Made by a program: the position numbers and the translations under genes. From contig JAHQJS010000007.1 of assembly GCA_019057385.1 (NCBI GenBank), positions 248,001 to 312,000 of the forward strand: a DNA stretch of 64,000 nucleotides. The letters are read 5' to 3'. The stretch's first letter is position 1; every line of letters begins with the position of its first letter. Positions 55,074 to 63,979 of this stretch are shown here, piece after piece. This DNA is from Candidatus Borrarchaeum weybense. Its GTDB lineage: Archaea > Asgardarchaeota > Sifarchaeia > Borrarchaeales > Borrarchaeaceae. The notes under the pieces are model-generated. The model worked only from the letters and a program-made list of their open reading frames with translations, was not told the origin of the DNA and did not search any database.

Positions 55074-55388
55074 GCGACCTCGTGCTAAAGCCTCGAGGCT
55101 TCCTGCTTCAACGACAGACTCGATCCCCTGGCGGGTTACGGAGGTCTTATCTCCACAGGCTTAACATCCCTACGCCCCGTAGGTACGGCTAACGATGGTG
55201 AGGCAATCGGAGTATGCACCTTGTTTGCAAGTGTGCGCATTATCCCTCCAATTGTTATTGATACCTTCCTCATACCACCTATATAACGTTAAGGAGACCC
55301 ATCGATGCACGTGATGAAAGTGAATACTCACTCACGCAATTCATCACCACGCTGAAGCTGTGGTGCTTTCTTTCTCAGCTACTAGTAA
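55072..55388 (-). mobile_element. Miniature IS605-type relic, copy C
   Basis: This copy shares the left part and the right-end hairpin with copies A and B but keeps an extra 110 bases or so between them. It may be a less deleted form. Its left edge starts within the stop codon of the gene before it. The minus-strand frame again begins MNCV. Confidence 0.6.
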
Positions 55389-55520
55389 ACCATACTGCCC
55401 AAAAGGAAGGAATCTCCTTGAGTATCATTCTTAAACGGAGCTTATTTATAAACGCCTTTTACAATATGTGAGTATTGCTCTAACAAAAGCATAAAATAGG
55501 TATTTGGAGGTGTTCCTAAA

Positions 55521-56174
55521 GTGGTAGAAGTTATTTGGCATGGACATTCATGCTTTGAATTGCGAGGAAATGGTCTAACAATCGTTCATGATCCTTTTGG
55601 GAGTGTTCCGGGAATTGCTGATCCTAAAGCTGAAGCGGACATAATTCTGTGCTCACATTCACATTGGGATCATAATAACGCAGATGCGGTTAAGAAGGAA
55701 GATTCAGAAATTTTGGAAGAATTTGCTGGGACAAAGAATCTAAAAAGACTTGAAATTAGGGGAATTGGGACATTTCATGACGAGAAGAGAAAAGGTTCAC
55801 GAGGAAAAAATAGTGTTTATGTTTATCAATTGGAAAGTGTAACTTTTTGCCATCTAGGCGATTTAGGTCATGACCTGAATGATGAAGAGGTTAGTGCAAT
55901 AGGGCAAGTCGATGTATTATTTATACCAGTGGGTGGGTTTTTCACTATTGGACCTGATGTTGCTACTTCAGTAGTAGTTAAGCTAAATCCAAGAATAAAT
56001 ATTCCAATGCATTATCGAGCTCCCATGATGGGTGGAATGTTTAGCTCTTTAAAGCCTGTAGATGATTTTATTAAAGATAAGGAAAACATTCAACAATTAG
56101 ATGGGCCATCAATTCAAATTACAAAAGATACACTTCCAGAAGTGACTACGCATATTTTACTCAAATTCTGGTAA
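55521..56174 (+). CDS. UPF0173-type metallo-beta-lactamase-fold hydrolase
   Basis: This 217-residue zinc enzyme has HGHSCFEL, the main motif HSHWDHNNADA, GDLGHDL and a final histidine in PMHYRAP. The start is a GTG with GGAGGTGT upstream. Homologues are widespread in archaea and bacteria and their substrate is not established. Confidence 0.92.
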   Translation: MVEVIWHGHSCFELRGNGLTIVHDPFGSVPGIADPKAEADIILCSHSHWDHNNADAVKKEDSEILEEFAGTKNLKRLEIRGIGTFHDEKRKGSRGKNSVYVYQLESVTFCHLGDLGHDLNDEEVSAIGQVDVLFIPVGGFFTIGPDVATSVVVKLNPRINIPMHYRAPMMGGMFSSLKPVDDFIKDKENIQQLDGPSIQITKDTLPEVTTHILLKFW

Positions 56175-56241
56175 CTAATTCAGAGCTCAAACTTTTTCTT
56201 TTTTTAAACAAATCTTGAAGTCTGCGCGTATAGTGCTATTT

Positions 56242-56652
56242 TCATATCTCTTGGAAAACTTTCGCAAGGGATTCACCTCGAACGTGGATCGAAAATTCAT
56301 AAAAGTATCCAAAAGGTGTGACATGCACTTTTATGCCTCGTTTTTCCAGTTTTTCTTTAACAACCTTAAAAACTTCCATTGCGAATTCTGGAGATGATTT
56401 ATTTGATGATAGATGGGCAAATGAATGTAAAACCACTATATTTTTATCAATCTTATTTAGATACCACCTTAAATTTCTAACTGTACGGTTTATTACTTTA
56501 TTCTTTCTGTCCTCATCTTTAGATTCAACGTGAATGAAAAAAACAGCGGTATTTTCTATCTTCTCTTCTTTTTTTATATCATCTACATTTTCTAAAGTTT
56601 TCTTAAAAGTTTTGTACCAGAAATATTCAGTATCGAACATCAGTATCTTCAT
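56242..56652 (-). CDS. Stand-alone archaeal ThrRS editing domain (DTD-like fold)
   Basis: This 136-residue protein matches the N-terminal editing domain of archaeal threonyl-tRNA synthetase: MKILMFDTEYFWYK, then NIVVLHSFAHLSSNKSSPEF and IKVHVTPFGYFYEF. It would hydrolyse Ser mischarged on tRNA(Thr). It has no catalytic ThrRS body attached, so it must act in trans. It is divergent from the SepCysS gene, a tRNA-linked neighbour. Confidence 0.88.
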   Translation of the reverse strand: MKILMFDTEYFWYKTFKKTLENVDDIKKEEKIENTAVFFIHVESKDEDRKNKVINRTVRNLRWYLNKIDKNIVVLHSFAHLSSNKSSPEFAMEVFKVVKEKLEKRGIKVHVTPFGYFYEFSIHVRGESLAKVFQEI

Positions 56653-56789
56653 ATTAAAACCTCAAAATTGCCTAAACTCAATAATATTTCACGTTCCATT
56701 TCGCTTTTTGAATGAATTAGTTAATAGCCAAAAACATATCAACTTTGACACCAATTATCGGTATAATTTAAAAAAGGAAGGATCAATGT

Positions 56790-57983
56790 ATGGATTCAGC
56801 TAAACTTCAAAGATATTGTGGTATATCTCGAAACATAGAAGAATCTTTTATTAATATTCACCCGATTCAGAGAGGTGGCGTATTAACTGCTGAAGCCAAG
56901 AAAGTTCTATTGGATTTCGGTGATGGCTATTCAATGTGTGATTTCTGTTTCGAAGCACGAATTGTTACTGTTAAGAAACCACCTGTTGTAGATTTTATAC
57001 AGGATCTAGCAAAATTTCTAGATGTTGATGAAGTGCGACCAACTGCAGGAGCAAGACATGCAAAAAGAGCTGTGATGGAGGCTATAACCGAACCTGGAGA
57101 CACAATAGTCCTTGATAGTTTGGCACATTATACCACTTATATTACAGCAGAAGCGGCAAAACTGAATGTTAAAGAGGTTCCTCATAGTGGATATCCTGAT
57201 TTTCTGCTAAATGTAGAAGATTATGCAGCAAAAATTGAAGAAGTTGAGGATTCAACGGGTAAACTCCCTGCCCTTGTAGTTTTAACGCATGTAGATTATA
57301 ATTATGGCAACCTAAGTGATGTTAAAAGTGTTGCTGAGATCTCACACAAATATGGAGTCCCCTTCTTACTAAATGGAGCATATACTGTCGGCATTATGCC
57401 TGTCTCAGGTCGCAATTTAGGTGTAGACTTTCTTGTAGCTAGCGGTCACAAATCGATGAGCGCTTCAGCTCCAATTGGGTTGCTTGGAACGACATCAGAA
57501 TGGGCAGAAAAGATCTTCGAGAGATCGAAAATAAAAGGAGACTGGAGTGGAAGGACTTTTGGGGCAAAAGAAATTCATATTTTGGGTTGTCCGCCTGTCT
57601 TTGGACCACCTTTAGCAACTTTGATGGCAAGTTTTCCAAAAGTTGTTGAACGCGTTAAGCATTGGGACAAGGAAGTTGAAAAAGCCCGTTACTTTTCAGA
57701 AAGCATACAAAAAATTGATGGAATTAAACAACTTGGAATTAAACCAAAGGAGCATACTTTAGTCCATTTTGAGAGCCCAAGTTTTCATGATGTTGCTCAA
57801 CATCATAAAAGGAAAGGATTCTTCATTTATGACGCACTTAAAAAAAGAAAAATAATGGGAGTCCATCCAGGGCTTTCAAAAAGCTTCAAAGTCAATACTT
57901 TCAATCTTTCATGGGACCAAATTAAGTATGTGGTCGAAACCTTTCAGGAAATTGCGGAACAAAATGGTATCACAGTTCAATAA
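56790..57983 (+). CDS. pscS: Sep-tRNA:Cys-tRNA synthase
   Basis: SepCysS converts phosphoseryl-tRNA(Cys) to cysteinyl-tRNA(Cys) using PLP. The family cysteines are in GDGYSMCDFCFEARI, PLP-binding is at K221 in ASGHKSMSASAPIGLLG, and the N-terminal region reads RYCGISRNIEESFINIHPIQ. The partner SepRS is not in this window. Length (397) is normal. Aaggaagg precedes the start. Confidence 0.94.
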   Translation: MDSAKLQRYCGISRNIEESFINIHPIQRGGVLTAEAKKVLLDFGDGYSMCDFCFEARIVTVKKPPVVDFIQDLAKFLDVDEVRPTAGARHAKRAVMEAITEPGDTIVLDSLAHYTTYITAEAAKLNVKEVPHSGYPDFLLNVEDYAAKIEEVEDSTGKLPALVVLTHVDYNYGNLSDVKSVAEISHKYGVPFLLNGAYTVGIMPVSGRNLGVDFLVASGHKSMSASAPIGLLGTTSEWAEKIFERSKIKGDWSGRTFGAKEIHILGCPPVFGPPLATLMASFPKVVERVKHWDKEVEKARYFSESIQKIDGIKQLGIKPKEHTLVHFESPSFHDVAQHHKRKGFFIYDALKKRKIMGVHPGLSKSFKVNTFNLSWDQIKYVVETFQEIAEQNGITVQ

Positions 57984-58239
57984 TAGGCTATTCTGAGAAT
58001 AAAACTTATGTGGGAGAAAATCTCCTTCCAGCATACAGATGAGTTCCCTTTGTTATTGCCGCAAGTAAAGGACTTTTATAATATCTCCGCAAGAAGACCC
58101 ACCCAACGTGTTGGGGGGATGAAGTGCGTGTTGTGACTGGTTTCACTTTCACGGTAGTGTCCCCCAGTTTAAATAGCTGTTTGCGGATACTAACTATCGT
58201 TAGTGATATGAAGCTCAGGGGAACAGAGGAAGACCTGTG

Positions 58240-59397
58240 ATGAAACGCACGTACAAATTTCGCCTGTATCCCACCGCACTGCAACAGGCGACCTTAAGGC
58301 AATGGCTGACTACCTGTCGCCTGTTGTATAATAACGCGCTTGCCGAACGAAAAGAGACCTGGCACAGGCAGCAACAGTCAGTCAGTTATTATGAGCAAGC
58401 CAGCCACTTGAAAGCGGCAAAACAGACCGATCAGTTGTTGCAGGAGATGCATTCGCAGGTACTACAAGACGTGCTTAGAAGACTGGATAAGACCTTTAAG
58501 AATTTTTTTCGGCGAATTAAAAAGGGGGAACACGCTGGCTACCCACGCTTTAAAGGGAAATACCGGTATGATTCCTTCACCTACCCACAAAGTGGGTTCG
58601 CCCTCGATTACCACAACAAGAAACTTCGGCTCTCGAAAATTGGAGATATCACGATTAAATTACACCGTCCTATCCCTTCTGAAGGCGTGATCAAGACCTG
58701 TACCATTACACGCGATATTGACCACTGGTATGCCTGTTTTGCAGTAGCACTTCCTGATCCTGCTCCTGGAACTCAGCAAAGAGCCATAAAGAGCGCGATA
58801 GGTGTGGATGTGGGGCTTAAGAGTTTACTGACGTTAAATAATGGAGAAACAATAGCTAACCCACGCTGGTTCAGAAAATCGGAGAAGAAATTAGCCAAAG
58901 AACAGCGAAGGAAAGATAGGAAGCAGAAAGGGTCACATAATCGTCATAAACAGAACAGGAAGGTGGCACAGGTGCACCGGAAGATCCGCAACCAACGGAA
59001 TGACTTTCATCACAAGCTCAGTCGGAAACTGGTCGATGCCTATGACCTCATCGTCTATGAGAATCTTACCATTACCAACATGGTGAAAAACCATCATCTC
59101 GCCAAGTCGATTAGTGACGCCGGCTGGGGGCAACTCATGTGTTTTACCGAGTACAAAGCGGAGGAAGCTGGTACTGTAGTAGAATATGTGAGTGCCTATA
59201 ATACCACACAACTGTGTAGCCAGTGCGGGAAGCTGGTGCCGAAAACCCTGGCAACACGAATCCACAGTTGCCCTTACTGTGGACTGGTGTTAGCGAGAGA
59301 TCATAATTCAGCCATCACGGTGTTACACCGATCAACCCACTATATAGAAGCACGCTCATCATCATCAGGGCAGGAACTGCCCGTAGAGCCTGGTTGA
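58240..59397 (+). CDS. tnpB: TnpB RNA-guided nuclease
   Basis: This 385-residue TnpB has the N-terminal helix-turn-helix, the RuvC acids D190 (GVDVGLKS), E274 (YENLT) and D354 (RDHNSA), and a zinc ribbon CSQCGKLV followed by CPYCG. All catalytic parts are present, so it should cleave DNA guided by a right-end transcript. A GTG at 58237 precedes the ATG directly. It has no obvious cargo and lies between SepCysS and the damaged nifU-like gene. Confidence 0.93.
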   Translation: MKRTYKFRLYPTALQQATLRQWLTTCRLLYNNALAERKETWHRQQQSVSYYEQASHLKAAKQTDQLLQEMHSQVLQDVLRRLDKTFKNFFRRIKKGEHAGYPRFKGKYRYDSFTYPQSGFALDYHNKKLRLSKIGDITIKLHRPIPSEGVIKTCTITRDIDHWYACFAVALPDPAPGTQQRAIKSAIGVDVGLKSLLTLNNGETIANPRWFRKSEKKLAKEQRRKDRKQKGSHNRHKQNRKVAQVHRKIRNQRNDFHHKLSRKLVDAYDLIVYENLTITNMVKNHHLAKSISDAGWGQLMCFTEYKAEEAGTVVEYVSAYNTTQLCSQCGKLVPKTLATRIHSCPYCGLVLARDHNSAITVLHRSTHYIEARSSSSGQELPVEPG

Positions 59398-59422
59398 CAT
59401 GTCCCGCTGGGGAATGGATGAT

Positions 59423-59457
59423 TCAGGAAGCCACCCTACTTGTTGGGTGGTAGTTCA
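59423..59457 (+). ncRNA. Likely 3' end of the TnpB guide RNA
   Basis: TnpB guide RNAs extend from the tnpB 3' region to the right end of the element. The hairpin at 59431-59450 would be the last scaffold helix and the genomic sequence beyond 59457 the guide. This is by family analogy only. Confidence 0.4.
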
Positions 59458-59535
59458 CATCCGTCGTACTATGTGCTTTTCGAAAACTTATTATATTCAA
59501 ACTTTTTATCATGTTACAAATCGTAAGGAGGAAAA

Positions 59536-59795
59536 ATGAAAATGCGAGAAGAAGTTGAAAAAGCGATAAATGAATTACGAGGACCTTTGCGTAATGATGG
59601 AGGAGATGTTGAACTAGTTGATGTTCAGGGAAGTAAGGTGTTAGTCCGTCTAATGGGTGCATGTGCTGGCTGTCCTTTTAGTCAGGATGTTTATTAAACT
59701 TAAGCATCCCTAAAAAGATGACAGTCAAGAACTATATTGAAGCAGAGTTAAAAAAGAGAGTGCCCGGGGTCAGTGAAGTCGTCCCCGTTGCTTAA
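59536..59795 (+). pseudogene. NifU C-terminal-domain (Nfu) gene interrupted by a 32-nt hairpin insertion
   Basis: The first part (59536-59685) encodes MKMREEVEKAINELRG and on to LMGACAGCPFSQ, with the [4Fe-4S] scaffold CxxC. The last part (59718-59795) encodes MTVKNYIEAELKKRVPGVSE and ends VVPVA. In normal Nfu proteins SQ is directly followed by MT. Here 32 bases (59686-59717) with a TAA in frame separate them. The two parts add up to a normal 75-residue domain. The gene has a strong ribosome binding site (aaggagg). It is damaged or needs removal of the insert. Confidence 0.75.
59685..59709 (+). repeat. Inverted repeat inside the nifU insertion
   Basis: The arms GGATGTTTA and TAAGCATCC pair over nine positions (one G-T) around a seven-base loop. 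A short direct repeat (GATG) lies at both edges of the insert, as after a small insertion event. Confidence 0.7.
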
Positions 59796-59913
59796 AATAT
59801 TTCACATTAGGTTTCAGCAAATATTCTAATGTAGATCTTATTTGTTTTGCATTAAATCATTTGTTGAAATATCTTATCTCATTTAAAGAATGGGTTATTT
59901 TTTCTATTTCATT

Positions 59914-61800
59914 TTAGCATCTTTCCCATGCTGTAATATGGGCATCAATATAGGCTTTTATTAGATGTGACCAGTCACTTTTTTTGGCAAGTTCCCTTGC
60001 ATTTTGCTTCAATTTTTCGAGTTCCTCTTGAGATAACTGAGAAATATCATATAACATCTTCCATAAATCATCAACTATTTCTTGATTTGATCTATTGTGT
60101 CGCCTAAGAATCTTGATGCCTAGGTTTTTTTGTTCTCTATTAGATTGAATTCCAAGCAAGCTGTATCCATAGCCTGTTAAGTCGGTAGTAACAGCAATAA
60201 CGCACCTACTTGCTGCCTCTAGCGGCGTATAACCAAATGGTTCATATATCGAGGGATAAATACCCACATCTGTTGCTGAAATTGCATCAAAATAATCCAA
60301 ATTTAGAAAACCATCTTTTCTAGAAAGATATATTGGCATAAAAATAACTTTAACTCTATCCCTTTCCTCATTTCTAAGGTTCACGGCATTCGCTGCAGTG
60401 ATTATTGCGTCATTTGGAACTAGCATGTTATGTGTGCAAATTGGGAGTGAACCAATTCTTCCCGTTATTTGCTCTTTTGCATTTTCAAAATCATTAATTG
60501 TTTGTGTAAAATCATCTGCGAAAAAGTCTTTGAGATTCTTACTGAAGACCCCCTCTAATGTACCATTATAAAGTCCATGAATTACTTCATCTTCTATTTT
60601 AAATAAAAAAGGAGCTATTTTATCAGCTACCATCGAGTAATGACTCACAGCTTTTTCAATGTCTTCTCTTGGATTAAGAACAGCCGCTGGCACCCAAATA
60701 AAAGCAAATACATTTCTATCTGATTCCTTACTTTTTAAGAACTCATTTAAGTTAGACAATGATTGAATGAAAATGTCTATCCCTTTATTACTAAATTCAT
60801 ATCGACCAGAAAGATGGACAATAAGCGAATTTTCAGTTTTTACATTATACCAAGGCGCGAAAAATGCTTCTATAAACCGTATAATTTTAGGTCGCGTTCT
60901 CATTCGTCGTCTTCTGCAATCTTCACCTTTTAAAAAGGTCGAGAAATCTAAACCATTTGGAGTAATCATCATTTGATCTACTCCGTGAATGTATCGAATT
61001 TCTTTTGCTGTAATTTCACTTACTGTTGTAAGTACATCAGCTTCTCGGCAACAGACTTGTTCCATCAGATGCTTGCCTTCGAGTTTGAATTGAAATGCTT
61101 GCCCTTGATCCGCCATCATTGCTTTGTCTTGCCCAAGTCCTTCATCAATTTCCTTAATCAGATCATGACCGGCTTCTGCCTTTTTTCTTCCTAGCATAGT
61201 TGCATGAGTAGTGAAAATTTTACCGATCTTTGTACCTTGTAACTTAAGGTAAAGAAGTCCTGCGCCCGCTAACCATTCGTGAAAATGTGCGACAACCCTC
61301 TTAGAAGCAAACTGAGGTGCAGTAAGTACCCCCTCTATAAGCATTCCTGTGGCCCAAGACCATGCAATTGGCTCATCGTAATCGAATCCCATCATTAGTG
61401 AGTCTATTTTGTATTTCTCCCAGAATAACCCCTTTATATCGTCAACCTGCCTCACTGTCTGCCCATCTGGCTTTATAACCATTCGATTCATAAAATCTCT
61501 TGAATCTATTAAAAATACGAAACTTTCATCTCCAGCTACCCATCTGCCAAAATATACTTTTATCCCTGCATCTCCTAACTTGCGAAATAACCATTCAAAT
61601 TCTCTAGGAGGTGTCATGTCAATAAAATCTTCACTTACATGAGCAGGGTTATAAAAACCAATGCCATAATAGTTTTCTGAACCATATACTAATTTCATAT
61701 ACTTTGCTTTACTTGCAATAACTTGGTAAATTCCACCTACCTTATTTGCAATTTCGAATGACACTTCGAAACAAGAATCGGGGGCGTTATCTCTCTCCAT
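59914..61800 (-). CDS. GT3-family glycogen synthase
   Basis: This 628-residue glycosyltransferase resembles eukaryotic glycogen synthases. The start FEVSFEIANKVGGIYQVI is the donor-binding glycine loop, and PSIYEPFGYTPLEAASR has the two glutamates of the E-x7-E motif. It adds glucose from UDP-glucose (or ADP-glucose) to glycogen. No phosphorylase or branching gene is near. The start at 61800 is close to the divergent membrane-protein gene. Confidence 0.92.
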   Translation of the reverse strand: MERDNAPDSCFEVSFEIANKVGGIYQVIASKAKYMKLVYGSENYYGIGFYNPAHVSEDFIDMTPPREFEWLFRKLGDAGIKVYFGRWVAGDESFVFLIDSRDFMNRMVIKPDGQTVRQVDDIKGLFWEKYKIDSLMMGFDYDEPIAWSWATGMLIEGVLTAPQFASKRVVAHFHEWLAGAGLLYLKLQGTKIGKIFTTHATMLGRKKAEAGHDLIKEIDEGLGQDKAMMADQGQAFQFKLEGKHLMEQVCCREADVLTTVSEITAKEIRYIHGVDQMMITPNGLDFSTFLKGEDCRRRRMRTRPKIIRFIEAFFAPWYNVKTENSLIVHLSGRYEFSNKGIDIFIQSLSNLNEFLKSKESDRNVFAFIWVPAAVLNPREDIEKAVSHYSMVADKIAPFLFKIEDEVIHGLYNGTLEGVFSKNLKDFFADDFTQTINDFENAKEQITGRIGSLPICTHNMLVPNDAIITAANAVNLRNEERDRVKVIFMPIYLSRKDGFLNLDYFDAISATDVGIYPSIYEPFGYTPLEAASRCVIAVTTDLTGYGYSLLGIQSNREQKNLGIKILRRHNRSNQEIVDDLWKMLYDISQLSQEELEKLKQNARELAKKSDWSHLIKAYIDAHITAWERC

Positions 61801-61896
61801 TTGTCTTTTCGCCTCTCTTTGTATTGCCTAGAAAAAATATTTAAAAAACATTGTATACAAATGGTGTCCAAGAGCCATTCTTTAAACTTATCGATT

Positions 61897-62706
61897 ATGA
61901 AAAAAACTGGCACAATTTCGAAAAAAAATCTACAAAGAATAAAAGAAGGGAAACGAGTGAAGAAACCACTTTTTGTTATTGGTGTTGTTGTCTTAACTGT
62001 CGGGATATTATTAGCTGCTTTTGGCACACGACAAGTCCCTTATACAGATTATGAAACCTATTCGGCGCAAAATTCTACGGTAATAGTAAATGAAGCTAGT
62101 AAAATTTCAAATAATGACTATTATGCATACTATAGGGATTTTGATGCAGGAGAACAATTAAAAATAGAATTTAGTGCTGTGAGCGACCTTTCAATTTGGG
62201 TTGAAAACGAAGACGAATACTATAAATTTACAAGCTCTCAGTCGCATTCTGGTATTTGGGCTGCACTTGATGTTACTAGCGCTGAAGCAACTGTTACCAT
62301 CCCCAATGATGACTATTACTATGTCGTGATCTTAAATGAGAATACTCATTCTGTGGAATACGATCTAAAGGTTACTGAATATTGGACATCTCTTGAAACT
62401 AGAGAGATAATTCGTTATAGGCCTGATTACACATTAAATTTCGTTGGCGTTGCCATTGTCTTTGCTGGAGTAATTTTGACTGTAGTAGGAGCAGTTACTA
62501 AACCTTCAGATTTAGAAGACTATGAAGATGATGAGGAACTCTCAACTCTGCAACCTACGCCAATTATAACAACAGCTGATACTGATGGTGAAACTGAGTT
62601 ACTAGAAGTAATGGAAAAAGTGCCATCTGAAATAATTTGTCCAAACTGTGCCTCAGAAATCGACGCGGAGACTACTTTCTGTCCTTATTGCGGATCAAAA
62701 CTATAA
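61897..62706 (+). CDS. Two-helix membrane protein with beta domain and C-terminal zinc ribbon
   Basis: The layout is a basic N-terminus, helix at about 20-40 (VIGVVVLTVGILLAAFG), external beta domain, helix at about 180-200 and a cytoplasmic tail ending in a zinc ribbon CPNCASEIDAETTFCPYCG. The frame is open to a TTG at 61801, but that would overlap the neighbour's promoter; ATGs at 61861 and 61897 are better. It resembles the 193-residue protein at 15.2 kb. Function unknown. Confidence 0.75.
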   Translation: MKKTGTISKKNLQRIKEGKRVKKPLFVIGVVVLTVGILLAAFGTRQVPYTDYETYSAQNSTVIVNEASKISNNDYYAYYRDFDAGEQLKIEFSAVSDLSIWVENEDEYYKFTSSQSHSGIWAALDVTSAEATVTIPNDDYYYVVILNENTHSVEYDLKVTEYWTSLETREIIRYRPDYTLNFVGVAIVFAGVILTVVGAVTKPSDLEDYEDDEELSTLQPTPIITTADTDGETELLEVMEKVPSEIICPNCASEIDAETTFCPYCGSKL

Positions 62707-62737
62707 TTTCTCTTTTTCGTTTTTTCAACAACTATAT

Positions 62738-63304
62738 TTAAGTTGAAATTCGACTCATAAATTCATTTTTGATCTTTTTTGGATGCCAAGGAATGTTTTC
62801 GAAAGGAGGATCACCTGGTTGTACTTTTACATGTAATATCTGTAAACCATTTCCTTTCAAAAGCCAATTCAATTTTTCCTGAATAACTGTTTTATTATCA
62901 TTACTCTGAATAGATACAGTAGTTTCTACACCTATACCACGTATCATAGTTTCATAATTGATAACAGAAGAAACGGTTGGTTGCCCGCCTGTTGTTGCAT
63001 ACAGTTCATTATCAATTATCAAGATTTTTAGGTTTGAAGGCTTTAAACTGGAGACAGTTGACATAGATCCGAGGCCCATCAAGAAATTGCCATCGCCTGT
63101 AATAACAATAACCTTTCTATCAGGCTGCGAAATTGCTAAACCCAAACCTACTGCCATCGGTAGCCCCATACTTCCTCTGAGATAAACCTGTGGCCTAGGT
63201 AAACAATGAAATACTTGTCTACTAATATTTCCATTTGAACCTACTATCAGTTCATTACCTTGAAGAAAAGTTCCTAATAATTCGATTATCTCGTGTCCCT
63301 TCAT
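62738..63304 (-). CDS. comE: Sulfopyruvate decarboxylase beta subunit (TPP-binding)
   Basis: This 188-residue half of a TPP decarboxylase has the cofactor motif GDGNFLMGLGSMSTV followed by a distant Asn in IIDNELYATTGG. With ComD it turns sulfopyruvate into sulfoacetaldehyde in coenzyme M biosynthesis; related pairs act on phosphonopyruvate. The ATG at 63304 overlaps the comD stop (ATGA), so the longer frame to 63340 is rejected. Confidence 0.88.
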   Translation of the reverse strand: MKGHEIIELLGTFLQGNELIVGSNGNISRQVFHCLPRPQVYLRGSMGLPMAVGLGLAISQPDRKVIVITGDGNFLMGLGSMSTVSSLKPSNLKILIIDNELYATTGGQPTVSSVINYETMIRGIGVETTVSIQSNDNKTVIQEKLNWLLKGNGLQILHVKVQPGDPPFENIPWHPKKIKNEFMSRIST

Positions 63305-63801
63305 TTTTTGCTTAGCACCCCCTTCGTTACGAGTAGGCAAACCGGTCTCATTGTAACATTCATTTTATTTATTGCATTTTCAAGTGTACTTTGCCAATTT
63401 TCTTCCTTTAATTCCCAATAAGGGACACGATATGCTCTTAAAGCATCTTCAGTAACTTCTCCCATAATTGAGTGCTCTGGAAAGTCCTTATCAGGTTCTA
63501 ATCCTCTCCAACTAACAAGTAAGAGAATAGGGATTTCATAAAGTTGTGCGAGAGAAGTTAATGCATCTCCAATAACCGCAAATCCTGAGTTCTGCATTAT
63601 TACCATGCCTTTTTTTCCACCAAAATGGGCACCGCAAATTACGCCAATTGCTTCGTCTTCACGTGTTGCAGGTACGTATCTGATCTCTTTGCCAACTTCA
63701 AAAGCTGTAAGCAAGTCTTTAAAATAAGAACATGGAACACCTGAAGCAATGCTAAACCCTTGCTGCTTAAGTGTATTCAAGAACTCATCTAGGGCAATCA
63801 T
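63301..63801 (-). CDS. comD: Sulfopyruvate decarboxylase alpha subunit
   Basis: This 166-residue subunit holds the pyrimidine half of the TPP site, with the catalytic glutamate in PATREDEAIGVICGAHFGG. The N-terminal GVPCSYFKDLL is typical of sulfopyruvate and phosphonopyruvate decarboxylases. It is translationally coupled to comE. If TfrB really uses CoM-SH, this pair would supply a precursor. Confidence 0.88.
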   Translation of the reverse strand: MIALDEFLNTLKQQGFSIASGVPCSYFKDLLTAFEVGKEIRYVPATREDEAIGVICGAHFGGKKGMVIMQNSGFAVIGDALTSLAQLYEIPILLLVSWRGLEPDKDFPEHSIMGEVTEDALRAYRVPYWELKEENWQSTLENAINKMNVTMRPVCLLVTKGVLSKK

Positions 63802-63940
63802 ATTCTCACAGAGATCTTTTTTATTTTTAAATGTAATGGTTCTTTGTCAAAACGTGTGGACTTTATATATTATTTTAAATTGTTGCTTCTACCCCCCAAG
63901 AAACTCGCACTTTAGTATAAGAGATGTGTTTGACTTTTTG

Positions 63941-63959
63941 CCCGCCCATCCCGGGCGGG
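63941..63959 (+). other. GC-rich hairpin
   Basis: CCCGCCC and GGGCGGG form a seven-pair stem around ATCCC in an otherwise AT-rich region. It may be a leader structure for the gene starting at 63980, or part of an RNA. Confidence 0.4.
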
Positions 63960-63979
63960 TTCTCCTTCGGTGAGATATT

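Larger units (their letters stand above)
58080..59457 (+). mobile_element. IS200/IS605-group element with tnpB only
   Basis: The element contains an intact tnpB and no tnpA. Its right end has a hairpin CCACCC-TACTTGTT-GGGTGG (59431-59450) followed by tagttcac, a form common at this end of tnpB elements. The left limit is less clear; ACCCACCCAACGTGTTGGGGG at about 58097 is a candidate subterminal structure and TTTAT just before 58080 a possible target motif. Base composition is GC-richer than the surroundings, which suggests recent arrival. Confidence 0.7.

Noticed and set aside
56960..56980. Half-site TTGTTACTGTTA in the SepCysS gene
   Set aside because: It lacks the second arm and is inside a coding region, so it is not counted as a palindrome copy.
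59685..59718. Archaeal bulge-helix-bulge intron in nifU
   Set aside because: In each possible cut register I checked, the four bases after the first cut do not pair with those after the second cut.
59680..59725. Ribosome hopping or selenocysteine at the nifU break
   Set aside because: The in-frame stop is TAA, not TGA, and no identical take-off and landing codons restore the frame.
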